Below, piece by piece: positions 1-8,878 of a stretch of 64,000 nucleotides of DNA. The notes under the pieces are model-generated. The model searched no databases, was not told the origin of the DNA, and saw only the letters and a list, made by a program, of their open reading frames with translations. This DNA is from Roseiflexus sp034432635 (GTDB taxonomy: Bacteria > Chloroflexota > Chloroflexia > Chloroflexales > Roseiflexaceae): positions 1 through 64,000 of the forward strand of contig DAOUBK010000045.1 of the NCBI GenBank assembly GCA_034432635.1, written 5' to 3'. Both the position numbers and the translations under genes were made by a program. Within the stretch, counting starts at the first letter, position 1; every line of letters starts with the position of its first letter.

Positions 1-433
1 TTCCGTTTTTCCGCCGCATTGTCAAACAGCGCATCGGTTTCGGCGTGCTGATGTCCAGGGGGGTGTCCGGTTGCCGCCGGTGGGCGTTGGGCTGCATCGC
101 CTGCCGGAGGGTGGCGACCGCGGTGCGGCTAATCCCCCATTCCCTGGCGAGCCCCGTCGACAGTTCTCCATTGCACCTCCCCCGCACGCGCAGAATCACC
201 TGCGCCGAACGCAGCTGCTTCCCGTGAACGCTGGTTCCCGTGGAGCCATTGTTCAACCGGTGCCACGGACGACAGCGAGAGACCGTCACCCTCCTCCGAC
301 GGGTGCGCCGAAAGCGACGCGCCGCGTCGGCGCCACGCCCACAGCCTGGCGTCAAGGCGGTAGGATGGAAATACGCCATCACCCACTGTTCACTGCGTTG
401 CTCAGCGACCAGGTCATCAATCGAAAATTCCAT
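1..433 (-). pseudogene. IS transposase remnant, frameshifted, runs off the window start
   Basis: Read from an ATG at 433 on the minus strand, after an AGGTGAG ribosome site, the sequence gives about 125 residues beginning MEFSIDDLVAEQ. It shows a damaged N-terminal zinc-ribbon region, where only single cysteines remain of the expected CxxC pairs. A helix-turn-helix follows, with LAREWGISRTAVATLRQ as its core. The frame is lost at a run of six G on the plus strand (58-63). One frame over, the protein continues as HAETDALFDNAAEKR, the usual sequence after the HTH in the zinc-ribbon/HTH transposases of IS1/IS1595-like elements. That family match is from memory. Together the frameshift and lost cysteines indicate a decayed insertion sequence. 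The catalytic part would lie before position 1. A sequencing error at the G run could explain the frameshift but not the missing cysteines. Confidence 0.7.
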
Positions 434-564
434 CGGCTCACCTGTGATACAACGCGTCTTATGAGAGCATACTCCAGTGCACCGAGTTTAAACATGAGCC
501 AAAGGCTCTTGCATCCATGTTAAGTTTGTGCTAACATTCTATTATCTCCTTCTCCTCTCTTCTC

Positions 565-1539
565 TCATCGAGGGCGTTCGACATGGTCGGGCGCCTTCGA
601 TGATTCATGACGCAGCGCCTGATCGTACAGTGGCAGGGTCAATGCGATAAACCGATCAGCAGTGCGCCAGGTATGATCGCCATCCGGCATCACCGGGTCT
701 TCCAGCGCATTGGCAAGACCACGCGCACGCAGGCACGCCAGCAGATGCTCACCGCGATAGTAGTTCGACTGCCACGGCTCCTGTGACTCCGGTCCATACG
801 CAACAACCCAAACGACATGCACGAGTGCGGCGGCATTGCCGCGCAGGATCAGATTGGCTGCGTTATGTTGAGCGATGAATGGTATGTCGCGCGGTACACC
901 GTAGGCAGCGTCGAACATCGGATCGGCGATCACCCGGTCACGGCGACGCACACGCCGCCCCCGGTCGCAGGCGTACAGGAACGTGCCATCATACGCGCCG
1001 GCACAGGCAAACAGATCGGGTCGCCGCGCCGCAACCGAGAGCGCCATAGCGCCGCCAAGCGAAAAGCCGACGATGCCCCGCGCCCATCCTGCGGGAATGA
1101 CCGGGAAGTGTCGATCCACATACGGGATCAAATCATTGAAGAAAAAATCCGCGAAGCGTCCACTGCCGATGCCGGTCGTACCGTTCGCCAGCTGCGGCGC
1201 GCGCATGTTGACCAGCATTCCAGGAATGCGGTTATCATCGCTGGAGGTTCCGGGGAAGACCAGCACCAGCGGACCGACACGCCCGGCTGCGCGCTGGTCT
1301 TCGTAGACATCGATCACATTCCTGCCGTTGCGGGATCGATCCTCGAACGGGTTGATCCATTCGCGCTCGTGTCCACGGAGGAGGTAGAGCGCCGGCGCCG
1401 GACGGCGCTCATCGACATCAGGCGGGATGTAGATGAAGAAACTGCGCGAAATGCCGAGTGCCGGGCTGAAAAATGTCACACGACGGGCGCGTGGATCATA
1501 GGTGACAGGCAGCGAAGCGTATGGCACAGCGATTCCCAA
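565..1539 (-). CDS. Putative esterase of the esterase D/antigen 85 family
   Basis: 324-residue alpha/beta-hydrolase that probably hydrolyses a carboxylic ester; the substrate cannot be told. The nucleophile elbow GFSLGG places the catalytic serine at 160. A C-terminal DGDHTWR motif puts the likely histidine at 289. The N-terminal FIYIPPDVDERRPAPALYLLRG resembles the beta-strand start of PF00756 esterases. I see no signal peptide, so it is probably cytoplasmic. It begins 12 bases after the stop of the kinase-TPR gene on the same strand, so the two are likely co-transcribed. Confidence 0.75.
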   Translation of the reverse strand: MGIAVPYASLPVTYDPRARRVTFFSPALGISRSFFIYIPPDVDERRPAPALYLLRGHEREWINPFEDRSRNGRNVIDVYEDQRAAGRVGPLVLVFPGTSSDDNRIPGMLVNMRAPQLANGTTGIGSGRFADFFFNDLIPYVDRHFPVIPAGWARGIVGFSLGGAMALSVAARRPDLFACAGAYDGTFLYACDRGRRVRRRDRVIADPMFDAAYGVPRDIPFIAQHNAANLILRGNAAALVHVVWVVAYGPESQEPWQSNYYRGEHLLACLRARGLANALEDPVMPDGDHTWRTADRFIALTLPLYDQALRHESSKAPDHVERPR

Positions 1540-1551
1540 ACAACGCGCACG

Positions 1552-4221
1552 TTACTGCCCCAGACGGTCCAGTTCCTGTTGTGCAAAAAGGTTTCCCTTT
1601 TCAACAGCGGTGCGATATGCCTGCTTTGCCTCCTCGACCTGGCCCAACTGTTCGAGGGTCAATCCAAGCCAGTAGTAATTTCCGCCATCGTTCGGTGCAA
1701 TCTCGATAGCGCGACGGAAACTGCTCTCGGCATCAGTGAAGCGCCCCATGTTGTAGTATGTCCAGCCGATACCGAAATGTGCATCTCCCTGGTCTTCCTT
1801 GATCGCCAGTGACCGCTGCAGCGTATCGAGCGCCTGGTCGTACTGTCCCAGCGCCGACTGTGCCCACCCAAGACCGGTTAGTGCGTTGACGAAGCGATCG
1901 TTGCGGTCCAGCGCTTCGCGGAAACGATCTTCCGCACGCTGGAAGAGCTCCGTCTGCGCTGCACTGCCGCTTTCTGTCGCGAATGCCTTACTCAGATACG
2001 TCCATCCGAGACGGGCGAACAGTTCAGGAAGGTATGGCGCTATTGTGGTAGCATTCTCCAGGGTGGCAATAGCACTATCGAAATCGGGCGGCGAGAATTC
2101 CAGCAGCGCGTAACTCTTACCGATATGCGCGTCGGTATCCTGCGGACTCAGTTCGATCGCTTTATCGAACTCCGCCACAGCGCCGGTGTAATCTTCCAAA
2201 AAATAGAGGTTCCAGCCAAGCCCGGTGTGCGCCTGCCCGAAAGCCGGATCGATCTCCTGCGCGTGCTCGAACTGTTGCCGTGCCAGTTCGAACAGTGACC
2301 TGGCTTCCTGACGATTGCCGCGCCGCAGCGCGCTCGCGCCCTGGTCGTTGTAGAAGTAGCCAAGGTTGGAGTGAAAAACGGCAATCTGCCCCTGAAGACC
2401 GATAGCCCGGTTGAACTCGTCACCGCCGCGTGCAACCATTGCCGTATCGTTGCTGAACAGGTACTGATACCAGTAGACGACGCCACGCGCATTGTGCGCC
2501 AGCGCCTGGATCAGATTGTCCCGTCCGGCAACCTTTTCGAGCGCGATTTCGGCATCATCGACGGCTTCGGCAAGCATGGTTGCATCGGCGTCATCGAGCG
2601 CGCGCGCCGCCTTGATAACCGCACGCGATGCGTATCCCGCCGGATGGTCAGGATCGACAGCGACCGCATTATCAGCAACATCGAGCGCCTCGTCGTACCG
2701 CCCCTGCGCATGCAACGCCTCGGCGAGAATAGCGTGCGCCAGCACTGCCTGGTTATCGGCATCGATAGCAGTGCGCGCTCCTGCCTCGGCGTCTTTGTAT
2801 CGTGAGCGCATCTGATAGATCAAAGCCAGGCGCGTATGCGCTTCAGCATTGGCGCTATCGCTCCTGAGCACCTCTTGATAAGCTTCAATCGCCTGATCAA
2901 AAGCTCCGCGCTGTTCGAACAGTTGATGCGCGCGGACGAGGGCAGCATCGGCTAGCTGGCGCTGGTCGTCGATTGCAGGGCGAAGCGCAAACAGAGCGCC
3001 AAGCACCAGCAGCACAACCGCCGCGATCCCGCCAATGATCAATCCCATGCCACCGCCCTTCTTCGGCTTCACCGGCGCCTGCGGCACGGATGGTGCGACA
3101 GGCTGAGGCGGCAGGGTTCCAGGAGGTATTGCCTGCATCGTCGGAGCAACGGCAGGGGGCTGAGCCGGCGTCCCATACACGGGTGACGTGGCGTGTATCG
3201 TCGGAACGCCGGAGGGAGGTGACGCCTGTTGTGACGGCAGCCCGTAGACCGGAGAAACCGGAGATTCGGGTGGGCGAGGCGCTGTTGTTCCCGCAGGAGG
3301 CGACGGTGGTACGGTGCGCACGTAGGGCAGCGACGTTCCGGCAGGCGGCAAAACGGGCGACGCAGCGCTGTGCATTGCACCTGTGCCAAAACCGGCAGCA
3401 TGCTTGAGCGCAGTAACCAGTTCACCGGCGCTCTGATAGCGCGCCTCTGGTTTGCGTGCCAGCGCGCGCATGATGACATCTTCGACCGGTAGCGGCAGAT
3501 CACTGCGGAAATCGCGCGGCGGAATGGGTGCGTGTTGGAGACGCGCAACCAGCATTCCCATTGGCGTATCGGCTTTGAACGGCATGCGACCGGTGAGCAT
3601 TTCATAGATCACTACACCAAGCGCATAGATGTCGGTTGGCGGTCCGACGTTCGGTAACCCCTGCGCCTGTTCTGGCGACATATACTCCGGCGTTCCCATC
3701 ACCGTGCCGGCGATGGTCAATCCGCCGCCTCCGCCCGTGACACGCGCCAGCCCAAAGTCGGTCAGGTAGACCCAGCCGCTACGATCGAGCATCATATTGG
3801 AAGGTTTGATGTCGCGGTGGATGACATCCCGGCTATGGGCATAATCGAGTGCACTGGCGACCTGTTCAACCAGCCTGATCGTCTCATCGAGAGGCAGCGC
3901 GCCGCGTTCGTGGATAATCTCCTTCAGCGTGCGCCCATCGATGAACTTCATCGCAATGTAGTGCAGTCCCTCAGCCTCATCCACCACGTAGATCGGAACG
4001 ATATTGGGATGTTCGAGAGCGGCTGCACTGTCGGCTTCCTGGCGAAAGCGGGCGATATAGGTGCGGTCGAGGCTCAACTCCGGCGGCAACACCTTGAGCG
4101 CAACGATTCGATTGGGCGAAGTCTGGCGCGCCTTATAGACCACGGCCATGCCACCGCGTCCCAGTTCGCTGAGGATTTCGAAGCGTCCTATCGTCCGACC
4201 GATCAGACTTAACTCGGGCAT
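1552..4221 (-). CDS. Membrane-bound Hanks-type Ser/Thr protein kinase with C-terminal TPR repeats
   Basis: 889 residues. Residues 10-270 form a complete eukaryotic-type protein kinase: glycine loop GRGGMA (21-26), lysine 43, HRDIKPSN (135-142), DFG (155-157) and activation segment GTPEYMSPE (176-184). All catalytic residues are present, so it should be an active PknB-like kinase. A linker of about 100 residues rich in Pro, Ser and Thr leads to a single membrane helix at about 392-414. The remaining 470 residues are tetratricopeptide repeats, a protein-binding scaffold probably on the far side of the membrane. This layout resembles PASTA-type receptor kinases with TPRs replacing the sensor. 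The esterase gene follows 12 bases downstream; the MFS gene diverges across 361 bases. Confidence 0.9.
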   Translation of the reverse strand: MPELSLIGRTIGRFEILSELGRGGMAVVYKARQTSPNRIVALKVLPPELSLDRTYIARFRQEADSAAALEHPNIVPIYVVDEAEGLHYIAMKFIDGRTLKEIIHERGALPLDETIRLVEQVASALDYAHSRDVIHRDIKPSNMMLDRSGWVYLTDFGLARVTGGGGGLTIAGTVMGTPEYMSPEQAQGLPNVGPPTDIYALGVVIYEMLTGRMPFKADTPMGMLVARLQHAPIPPRDFRSDLPLPVEDVIMRALARKPEARYQSAGELVTALKHAAGFGTGAMHSAASPVLPPAGTSLPYVRTVPPSPPAGTTAPRPPESPVSPVYGLPSQQASPPSGVPTIHATSPVYGTPAQPPAVAPTMQAIPPGTLPPQPVAPSVPQAPVKPKKGGGMGLIIGGIAAVVLLVLGALFALRPAIDDQRQLADAALVRAHQLFEQRGAFDQAIEAYQEVLRSDSANAEAHTRLALIYQMRSRYKDAEAGARTAIDADNQAVLAHAILAEALHAQGRYDEALDVADNAVAVDPDHPAGYASRAVIKAARALDDADATMLAEAVDDAEIALEKVAGRDNLIQALAHNARGVVYWYQYLFSNDTAMVARGGDEFNRAIGLQGQIAVFHSNLGYFYNDQGASALRRGNRQEARSLFELARQQFEHAQEIDPAFGQAHTGLGWNLYFLEDYTGAVAEFDKAIELSPQDTDAHIGKSYALLEFSPPDFDSAIATLENATTIAPYLPELFARLGWTYLSKAFATESGSAAQTELFQRAEDRFREALDRNDRFVNALTGLGWAQSALGQYDQALDTLQRSLAIKEDQGDAHFGIGWTYYNMGRFTDAESSFRRAIEIAPNDGGNYYWLGLTLEQLGQVEEAKQAYRTAVEKGNLFAQQELDRLGQ

Positions 4222-4582
4222 AGATGTCTCTTTCGCTCACAGATCGTCCGGCAACCAGAAAGGGTCTCCGGTAGAGATACGCCTGGACTGCAATCAGCGT
4301 TTCTGCGCGTGCACGCCGGTCGGTGCCGACCGTCGAACATGCCTGACCTTTCCATGGTCGCACTCCAGATACCTGACCGTGATCCGGGGAAGCGTTGCGA
4401 CCACACTCCTGTGTCGATCGACAGGTGAGGCTGATCGCCTCTACGCCGTTGTGCGACGACAACACTATCTATGATGAAGAACGCAATCACACCGTTGATT
4501 GCGCATCCTTTATGTATGATACCACGGGATTGTGCTCTATAATGTGCAGGTATCGTCCTGTCGATAGATTCGGACTATCCCC
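4222..4582. other. Divergent intergenic region between kinase and MFS transporter
   Basis: This stretch holds the upstream regions of both flanking genes. ORFs inside it lack ribosome sites and resemble no family I know. The only clear element is a TATAAT at 4538-4543, placed to serve as the -10 box of the MFS gene, with no convincing -35 box. No promoter could be read for the kinase. Confidence 0.5.
4538..4543 (+). promoter_or_regulatory. Possible -10 box of the MFS gene
   Basis: An exact TATAAT lies 39 bases before the MFS start codon. At the normal -35 distance there is only TATGAT (4515-4520), a poor match, so the promoter is tentative. Confidence 0.4.
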
Positions 4583-5752
4583 ATGACCATTCGCTCTTCG
4601 CTGCGCGCATACGCGACACATTTCCTGATCGCGCCAAAGGTGTTCTACTTCTTCTGGTTTGTGGCGCTTGGATCGTTCATGCCATTCATTACGCTGCACT
4701 ATCGGAGTATCGGGCTGGACCTGGCGCAGATCGGGGTACTGCTGTCGCTGGCGGGCATCTTACAGATCGCTAGCCCGTTATGGGGATTGCTCGCCGATGC
4801 GCTGCGGATACGGCGAGTGTTGCTCCCTATCGTCATTACCGGTGCGATTCTGCCGGCAGTGCTGCTCGGCAGCGTGACCGGTTTCTGGTTCATCTTCGCT
4901 CTGGTAGTCATTATGAGCCTGTTTTCGGCGCCGGTTGCGCCGCTGGCGGATAGCGCAACCCTAGCGGCGCTCGGCAATGCACGCGAACGCTACGGATCAC
5001 AACGAGTCTGGGGCGCGGTCGGTTGGGGTCTCAGCACCGTCACGTTCGGCTGGATGGTGCAGCAGATGGGACTGAGCATCATCTTTTGGGTGTACCCGAT
5101 CGCCGGTGCACTGGCGGCACTGACGGCGCTGGCGATGCCGCGTGCTGAACTGGTGACGGTCAACGTTGTACAGGCAGCACGCCGGTTACTGCGAGACAGG
5201 CGCTGGGCGCGTTTTCTGATCAGCGCAATGTTGATCGGGTGCAGCGCTGCGCTGATGCATGGCTTCTTCTCGCTCTACATGGAAGATCTCGGGGCAGGCG
5301 GCGATCAGATCGGTCTGGCGTACACCATTGCCGGTCTGAGCGAACTGCCGGTGATGGCGCTCTCGGTGTTTGCACTTCGTCGCTGGGGCGCGCGCTCGTT
5401 AATGATGGCGGCAGGTTTCGTCTACGCTATTCGTATGCTGCTCTACTGGGCAGCGCCGACGCCCGAATGGGCGCTGGCAATCCAGTTGCTCCACGGTCTC
5501 TGCTTTGCATCACTCTGGACGGCTGGCGTGGTCGAGGCGCAGCGTCTGGCACCGCGGGGATTGGAAGCAACGGCACAGAGTCTGTTTGGCATGGCGGTGT
5601 TCGGCGTCGCCGTTGCGCTTGCGAATGCCGTTGGCGGCATTATTTACCGCGATTATGGCTACGGCGCGCTGTTTGCCGCCGCAGCGCTGGTTGCCACACT
5701 CGGTGCAACCGGTCTGGCATTCGGGCAGGACAGGGAAAACGGCGCTGTGTGA
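4583..5752 (+). CDS. MFS transporter of the LacY/HcaT-like (MFS_1-like) type
   Basis: 389-residue polytopic protein with roughly 12 hydrophobic helices. The N-terminal FYFFWFVALGSFMPFITLHY followed by LAQIGVLLSLAGILQIASPLWG is typical of the MFS_1-like/phenylpropionate-permease subgroup, probably proton symporters. A DALRIRR loop after helix 2 sits where the MFS signature loop is found. The substrate cannot be predicted. It stands alone: the kinase diverges upstream and a 0.9 kb gene-free stretch follows. No good ribosome site precedes the ATG. Confidence 0.8.
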   Translation: MTIRSSLRAYATHFLIAPKVFYFFWFVALGSFMPFITLHYRSIGLDLAQIGVLLSLAGILQIASPLWGLLADALRIRRVLLPIVITGAILPAVLLGSVTGFWFIFALVVIMSLFSAPVAPLADSATLAALGNARERYGSQRVWGAVGWGLSTVTFGWMVQQMGLSIIFWVYPIAGALAALTALAMPRAELVTVNVVQAARRLLRDRRWARFLISAMLIGCSAALMHGFFSLYMEDLGAGGDQIGLAYTIAGLSELPVMALSVFALRRWGARSLMMAAGFVYAIRMLLYWAAPTPEWALAIQLLHGLCFASLWTAGVVEAQRLAPRGLEATAQSLFGMAVFGVAVALANAVGGIIYRDYGYGALFAAAALVATLGATGLAFGQDRENGAV

Positions 5753-5885
5753 ACTGCGCGGCGCAGGCACATAACCGGGTAGACACATGACCCGCCCCTA
5801 CCGGCTTGGGTTCAGTGGCAGACAGAACACGCGAGCATGTGCGGGAGTCAGGGCTTGGGGATGACCTGAATGCCCGCACCCCCGA

Positions 5886-5912
5886 CCCCTCTCCCGCGTT
5901 GCGGGAAAGGGG
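5886..5912. repeat. Palindromic intergenic repeat, 12-bp arms with one mismatch
   Basis: CCCCTCTCCCGC at 5886-5897 and GCGGGAAAGGGG at 5901-5912 pair at 11 of 12 positions around a GTT loop. It resembles the G/C-rich palindromic repeats scattered in intergenic DNA of many bacteria and may end MFS transcription, though no T-run follows. Confidence 0.55.
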
Positions 5913-6412
5913 AGCAGCGGTCTACAACGGGGCGTCCCGCTGCGGCAGAAGGTGCGTTGACCCATCTGTTCTGTCCGCCCTTTGAACCCCTACCGGATTG
6001 GGATGTTGCCCGGCGGCGCAGGTACGGATGGTCAGCATGCCGGAAGGCGGCGGAACGATGCGACCATGGCACCGTGGGCTGCTCCGGAACGTCGCTCTGC
6101 CCGATTGGGTGCTGTGCGCCTGCATCGAGTCTGATCCGGGTGGTCGCAGCATTGGCGACACAGCCAACCGCCGGCGTGCTCCGGTCCGGTAGTATCTGGG
6201 CCACCATCAGGCCAACACAACAGTGTTGCGACCTGGAACCTCCTGCACGTGCTCCCTCCCGGTTGACACCTTGAGGTATGGGTTACGTACAGGAAACACG
6301 GGGAGAGCGTGTAGCACACATCCCTGCGGGCAGGACGCCCGTGCTCCCATCACCGTGCAAACAGAATACACGGATACGTGTAGCTTCGATGTCGGCCACC
6401 CCGCACCTGATC

Positions 6413-6438
6413 GGTGACCGAAATTGATTTCGGTCACC
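6413..6438. repeat. Perfect 12-bp inverted repeat
   Basis: GGTGACCGAAAT (6413-6424) and ATTTCGGTCACC (6427-6438) are exact reverse complements separated by TG. It has no T-run, so it is a poor terminator. A dyad of this size could be a binding site for a dimeric protein or the end of a small mobile element. Confidence 0.7.
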
Positions 6439-6674
6439 CATCGCATGTCCACCCCTCACACGCGCCTCCACTGCCTGCGCGTGAGACGCCCGCGCTCTCA
6501 GGAAAGACGAGACATGCACGCCCCCGGCATCGAGATGCAGGGCGACCCGAAGAGATCTGCTTCTAGAAGAGCGGGGAAAAGTGGAGTACCGCTCGCCATT
6601 ATGCCCGGCTCGCTGGGTCTCTCTGTCCCCGGCGCAGATTGCAGCCCGCGTCGTCCCGGCAATCCGAAGACTGC

Positions 6675-8744
6675 CTACGGTTTCCAGCCTTTCAATCGCG
6701 CCAGTTCGTTGCCGAGCAAACCGAAGAGCACGCCATCGGGTCCGTGATCCTCGAGCCGCGCACGCTCGAACCACTGCACCAGAATCAGACGTCCATCCGG
6801 CAGCGTTTCGACCTGCGGCTCCGAAATCGGCATGCCGGACAATGCCAGACTCTCCACTTCGGACTTGCCGCGTCGTCGGTCGAACTCCAATCCACTGGAT
6901 CGCCAGGCGCTGAGGAACGGTTCACACAGGCTGTGGCCCGTTTCGGGGAAGTAGCGACATCCGGGCTTCGGCGCACCTTTCGGCAGGGTAAACCAATCGA
7001 TCCCGCGTGCGCGCAGGATCACATCACCCATACGGGACAACTGAACATTGTAGGGCGGAGGATTCTCAGGTCGTAGTTCGAAGCGGTGCCGCTCGAAGTA
7101 CTGAACCAGCGCCTCGCGCCCATCCTCGCTACGCTCGATGAACTCCTCGCTGATCGGATAGCCGAACACCGGCAACCCGCCGTGGGTGCGCCAGTACGAC
7201 AGGAATACGCCACGCAGGGTGTGCCCTGTTTCGGGGAAGTAGACCACACCGCGCTGCGGCTGAACCGGCGCAAATGCAGCGCTGATCACCGCCTCACGGT
7301 CGAGAGCAAAATCGACGCGCGCCACGCTCAGCGCTGTTCCGGTGAGTGAAACCTGCTGCTGCAATGTCTCACCCGATGGACTGCGCACGATGACGGTGTA
7401 CTGACCGGGGGGAAGATTATCGAACCGGAAGAAACCGGTTGCGTCAGGACGGGTTTCCTGCCCGACGTTCAACGTTACTGTCGTCTGAACGGGATCGGCG
7501 CTGCGCACCACACCCTCGATGCGCGAACGTGCCAGAAGATTGGGGTCGAGCGCAACCTGTAATGCACGCAGCAGGTTCAACCGACCGTAGCCATATGCCG
7601 GGTCCTTTCCTGGCGCACCGCGATCATCGGCGCCAAGCATCAGCACCTCTACCACCTGGCGGGCGGATAACTCCGGTCGCACCGTCCACACCAGCGCAGC
7701 AGCGCCGGCGACATGCGGGCAGGCTGCCGATGTTCCATCGGCAAATCCATACGTATCACCCGTTGTGCGTCGCCACAGTGTGCTCCAGACTCCAACACCC
7801 GGCGCAGCCAGATCAACAAAATCGCCGGTTGTCGAGAAACTGGTGATCGCGTCGTCCGGTCTGGTCGCCGAGACGGCGAGCACACCGGGATATGCAGCGG
7901 GGTAATTCGGCGCATTGCCTTCCGCCTGACCGTTGCCCGAAGCCGCAACGAGCAACACATTGCGCTCCAGCGCATATGTAATCGCCTCACGCAAAACACG
8001 CGAGTCATCCGGTCCGCCAAAACTCATCGCAATAATCTGTGCCCCGCGATCAACGGCAAAGCGGATGCCGGCAGCAATTGTGGCATCGTTGCCACGACCA
8101 CGCCGGTTGAGCACTTTCACCGGAAGAATACGACACTGCCAGCACATTCCGGCTGCACCGATACCGTTGTTGCCCTCGCCAGCGGCGACGCCGGCAGTAA
8201 ACGTGCCGTGACCGTCATCATCGCGGGGATCGTCGTCATTGTTCACAAAATCAAAACCGGGAAGCACCCTTCCGCGTAGTTCAGGATGTGATGGAGAAAC
8301 GCCGGTATCGAGCACGGCAATCACAATGTCGCGGCCGGTTGTGATCGACCACGCATCGAATGCCTGAAGAACGGTCAGCGACCATTGACGTTCAAGACCT
8401 TCATCGTTGGGCACAAGGAACGACCGCCGCTCGTAGTTCGGCTCAGCATACACAACGCCAGGCATACTCGAGAGATGCCTGCTCAGGGCACGCGGATCGA
8501 GGGAGCGAACAAGTTTCAGCCGATACGCATTGCCCCCAATCGCATATGCCTGCTGAGCGCCGGCCTGTGCCAGCGCCGCGTCAAGACGTGCGGCATTCGG
8601 ACCGCGAACGCGCGCTTCGGCAGTCAGCGACCAGCCGCCAGCGAGCTGCAGAACGATGGCATCGGCAGCCTCGCCGGCGGCGATAGGAGCGGGAAACAGC
8701 GGCGCCAGCGCCAGAACAAGGATAATAAACAAACAGCGGTGCAT
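6675..8744 (-). CDS. Secreted subtilisin-like serine protease (S8) with duplicated C-terminal module
   Basis: 689 residues. A signal peptide (about 1-24) is followed by a propeptide-like region to about 115 ending YAEPNY. The S8 catalytic domain (about 120-395) has Asp146 (VLDTG), His179 (DGHGT), oxyanion Asn271 (SGNG) and Ser339 (GTSAACPH). All are intact, so it should be active outside the cytoplasm. Next is a beta-rich domain resembling carboxypeptidase-regulatory folds (about 400-485; GQYTVIVRSPSG). Two copies of a module follow: YFPETGHTLRGVFLSYW, then GYPISEEF and VQYFERHRFE, and a second YFPETGHSLCEPFLSAW, then GMPISEP and VQWFERARLE. I know this module from other secreted Chloroflexi proteins but not its function. 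The gene diverges from the PIG-L family gene. Confidence 0.92.
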   Translation of the reverse strand: MHRCLFIILVLALAPLFPAPIAAGEAADAIVLQLAGGWSLTAEARVRGPNAARLDAALAQAGAQQAYAIGGNAYRLKLVRSLDPRALSRHLSSMPGVVYAEPNYERRSFLVPNDEGLERQWSLTVLQAFDAWSITTGRDIVIAVLDTGVSPSHPELRGRVLPGFDFVNNDDDPRDDDGHGTFTAGVAAGEGNNGIGAAGMCWQCRILPVKVLNRRGRGNDATIAAGIRFAVDRGAQIIAMSFGGPDDSRVLREAITYALERNVLLVAASGNGQAEGNAPNYPAAYPGVLAVSATRPDDAITSFSTTGDFVDLAAPGVGVWSTLWRRTTGDTYGFADGTSAACPHVAGAAALVWTVRPELSARQVVEVLMLGADDRGAPGKDPAYGYGRLNLLRALQVALDPNLLARSRIEGVVRSADPVQTTVTLNVGQETRPDATGFFRFDNLPPGQYTVIVRSPSGETLQQQVSLTGTALSVARVDFALDREAVISAAFAPVQPQRGVVYFPETGHTLRGVFLSYWRTHGGLPVFGYPISEEFIERSEDGREALVQYFERHRFELRPENPPPYNVQLSRMGDVILRARGIDWFTLPKGAPKPGCRYFPETGHSLCEPFLSAWRSSGLEFDRRRGKSEVESLALSGMPISEPQVETLPDGRLILVQWFERARLEDHGPDGVLFGLLGNELARLKGWKP

Positions 8745-8774
8745 GCGACTCGTGCCTTTCTAGACACGAAGAGC

Positions 8775-8846
8775 ATTATACCTGCTGATACGGTGAACAG
8801 AAGCGTGTGCCGGCATTAATTCTTCATGAGAGAACGTGATATAATT
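8775..8846. promoter_or_regulatory. Divergent -10 boxes for the subtilase and PIG-L genes
   Basis: TATAAT occurs on the minus strand at 8775-8780, 31 bases before the protease start, and on the plus strand at 8841-8846, 33 bases before the deacetylase start. Neither has a good -35 box, so the pair is a reasonable but unproven divergent promoter region. Confidence 0.45.
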
Positions 8847-8878
8847 TGCCTGCCATTCTAAGAACCAGGAACTGAACC

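Larger units (their letters stand above)
5753..6674. other. 0.9 kb gene-free region with palindromic elements
   Basis: No convincing gene. ORFs of up to about 160 residues here are Arg/Cys/Pro-rich, lack ribosome sites and resemble no family. It holds a G/C-rich stem at 5886-5912, an exact 12-bp inverted repeat at 6413-6438, and two short segments of the type GGACGCCCGTGCTCCC and GACGCCCGCGCTCTC (near 6332 and 6487) that look like degenerate copies of one intergenic repeat. It separates the MFS gene from the 3' end of the subtilase gene. Confidence 0.5.

Noticed and set aside
817..1812. A 331-residue plus-strand ORF across the esterase and kinase ends
   Set aside because: It spans the opposite strands of two real genes, starts inside one of them and has no ribosome site or domain.
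5870..6274. Short overlapping ORFs in the gap before the subtilase
   Set aside because: Cys/Arg/Pro-rich, different on each strand, no start signals. Treated as repeat DNA.
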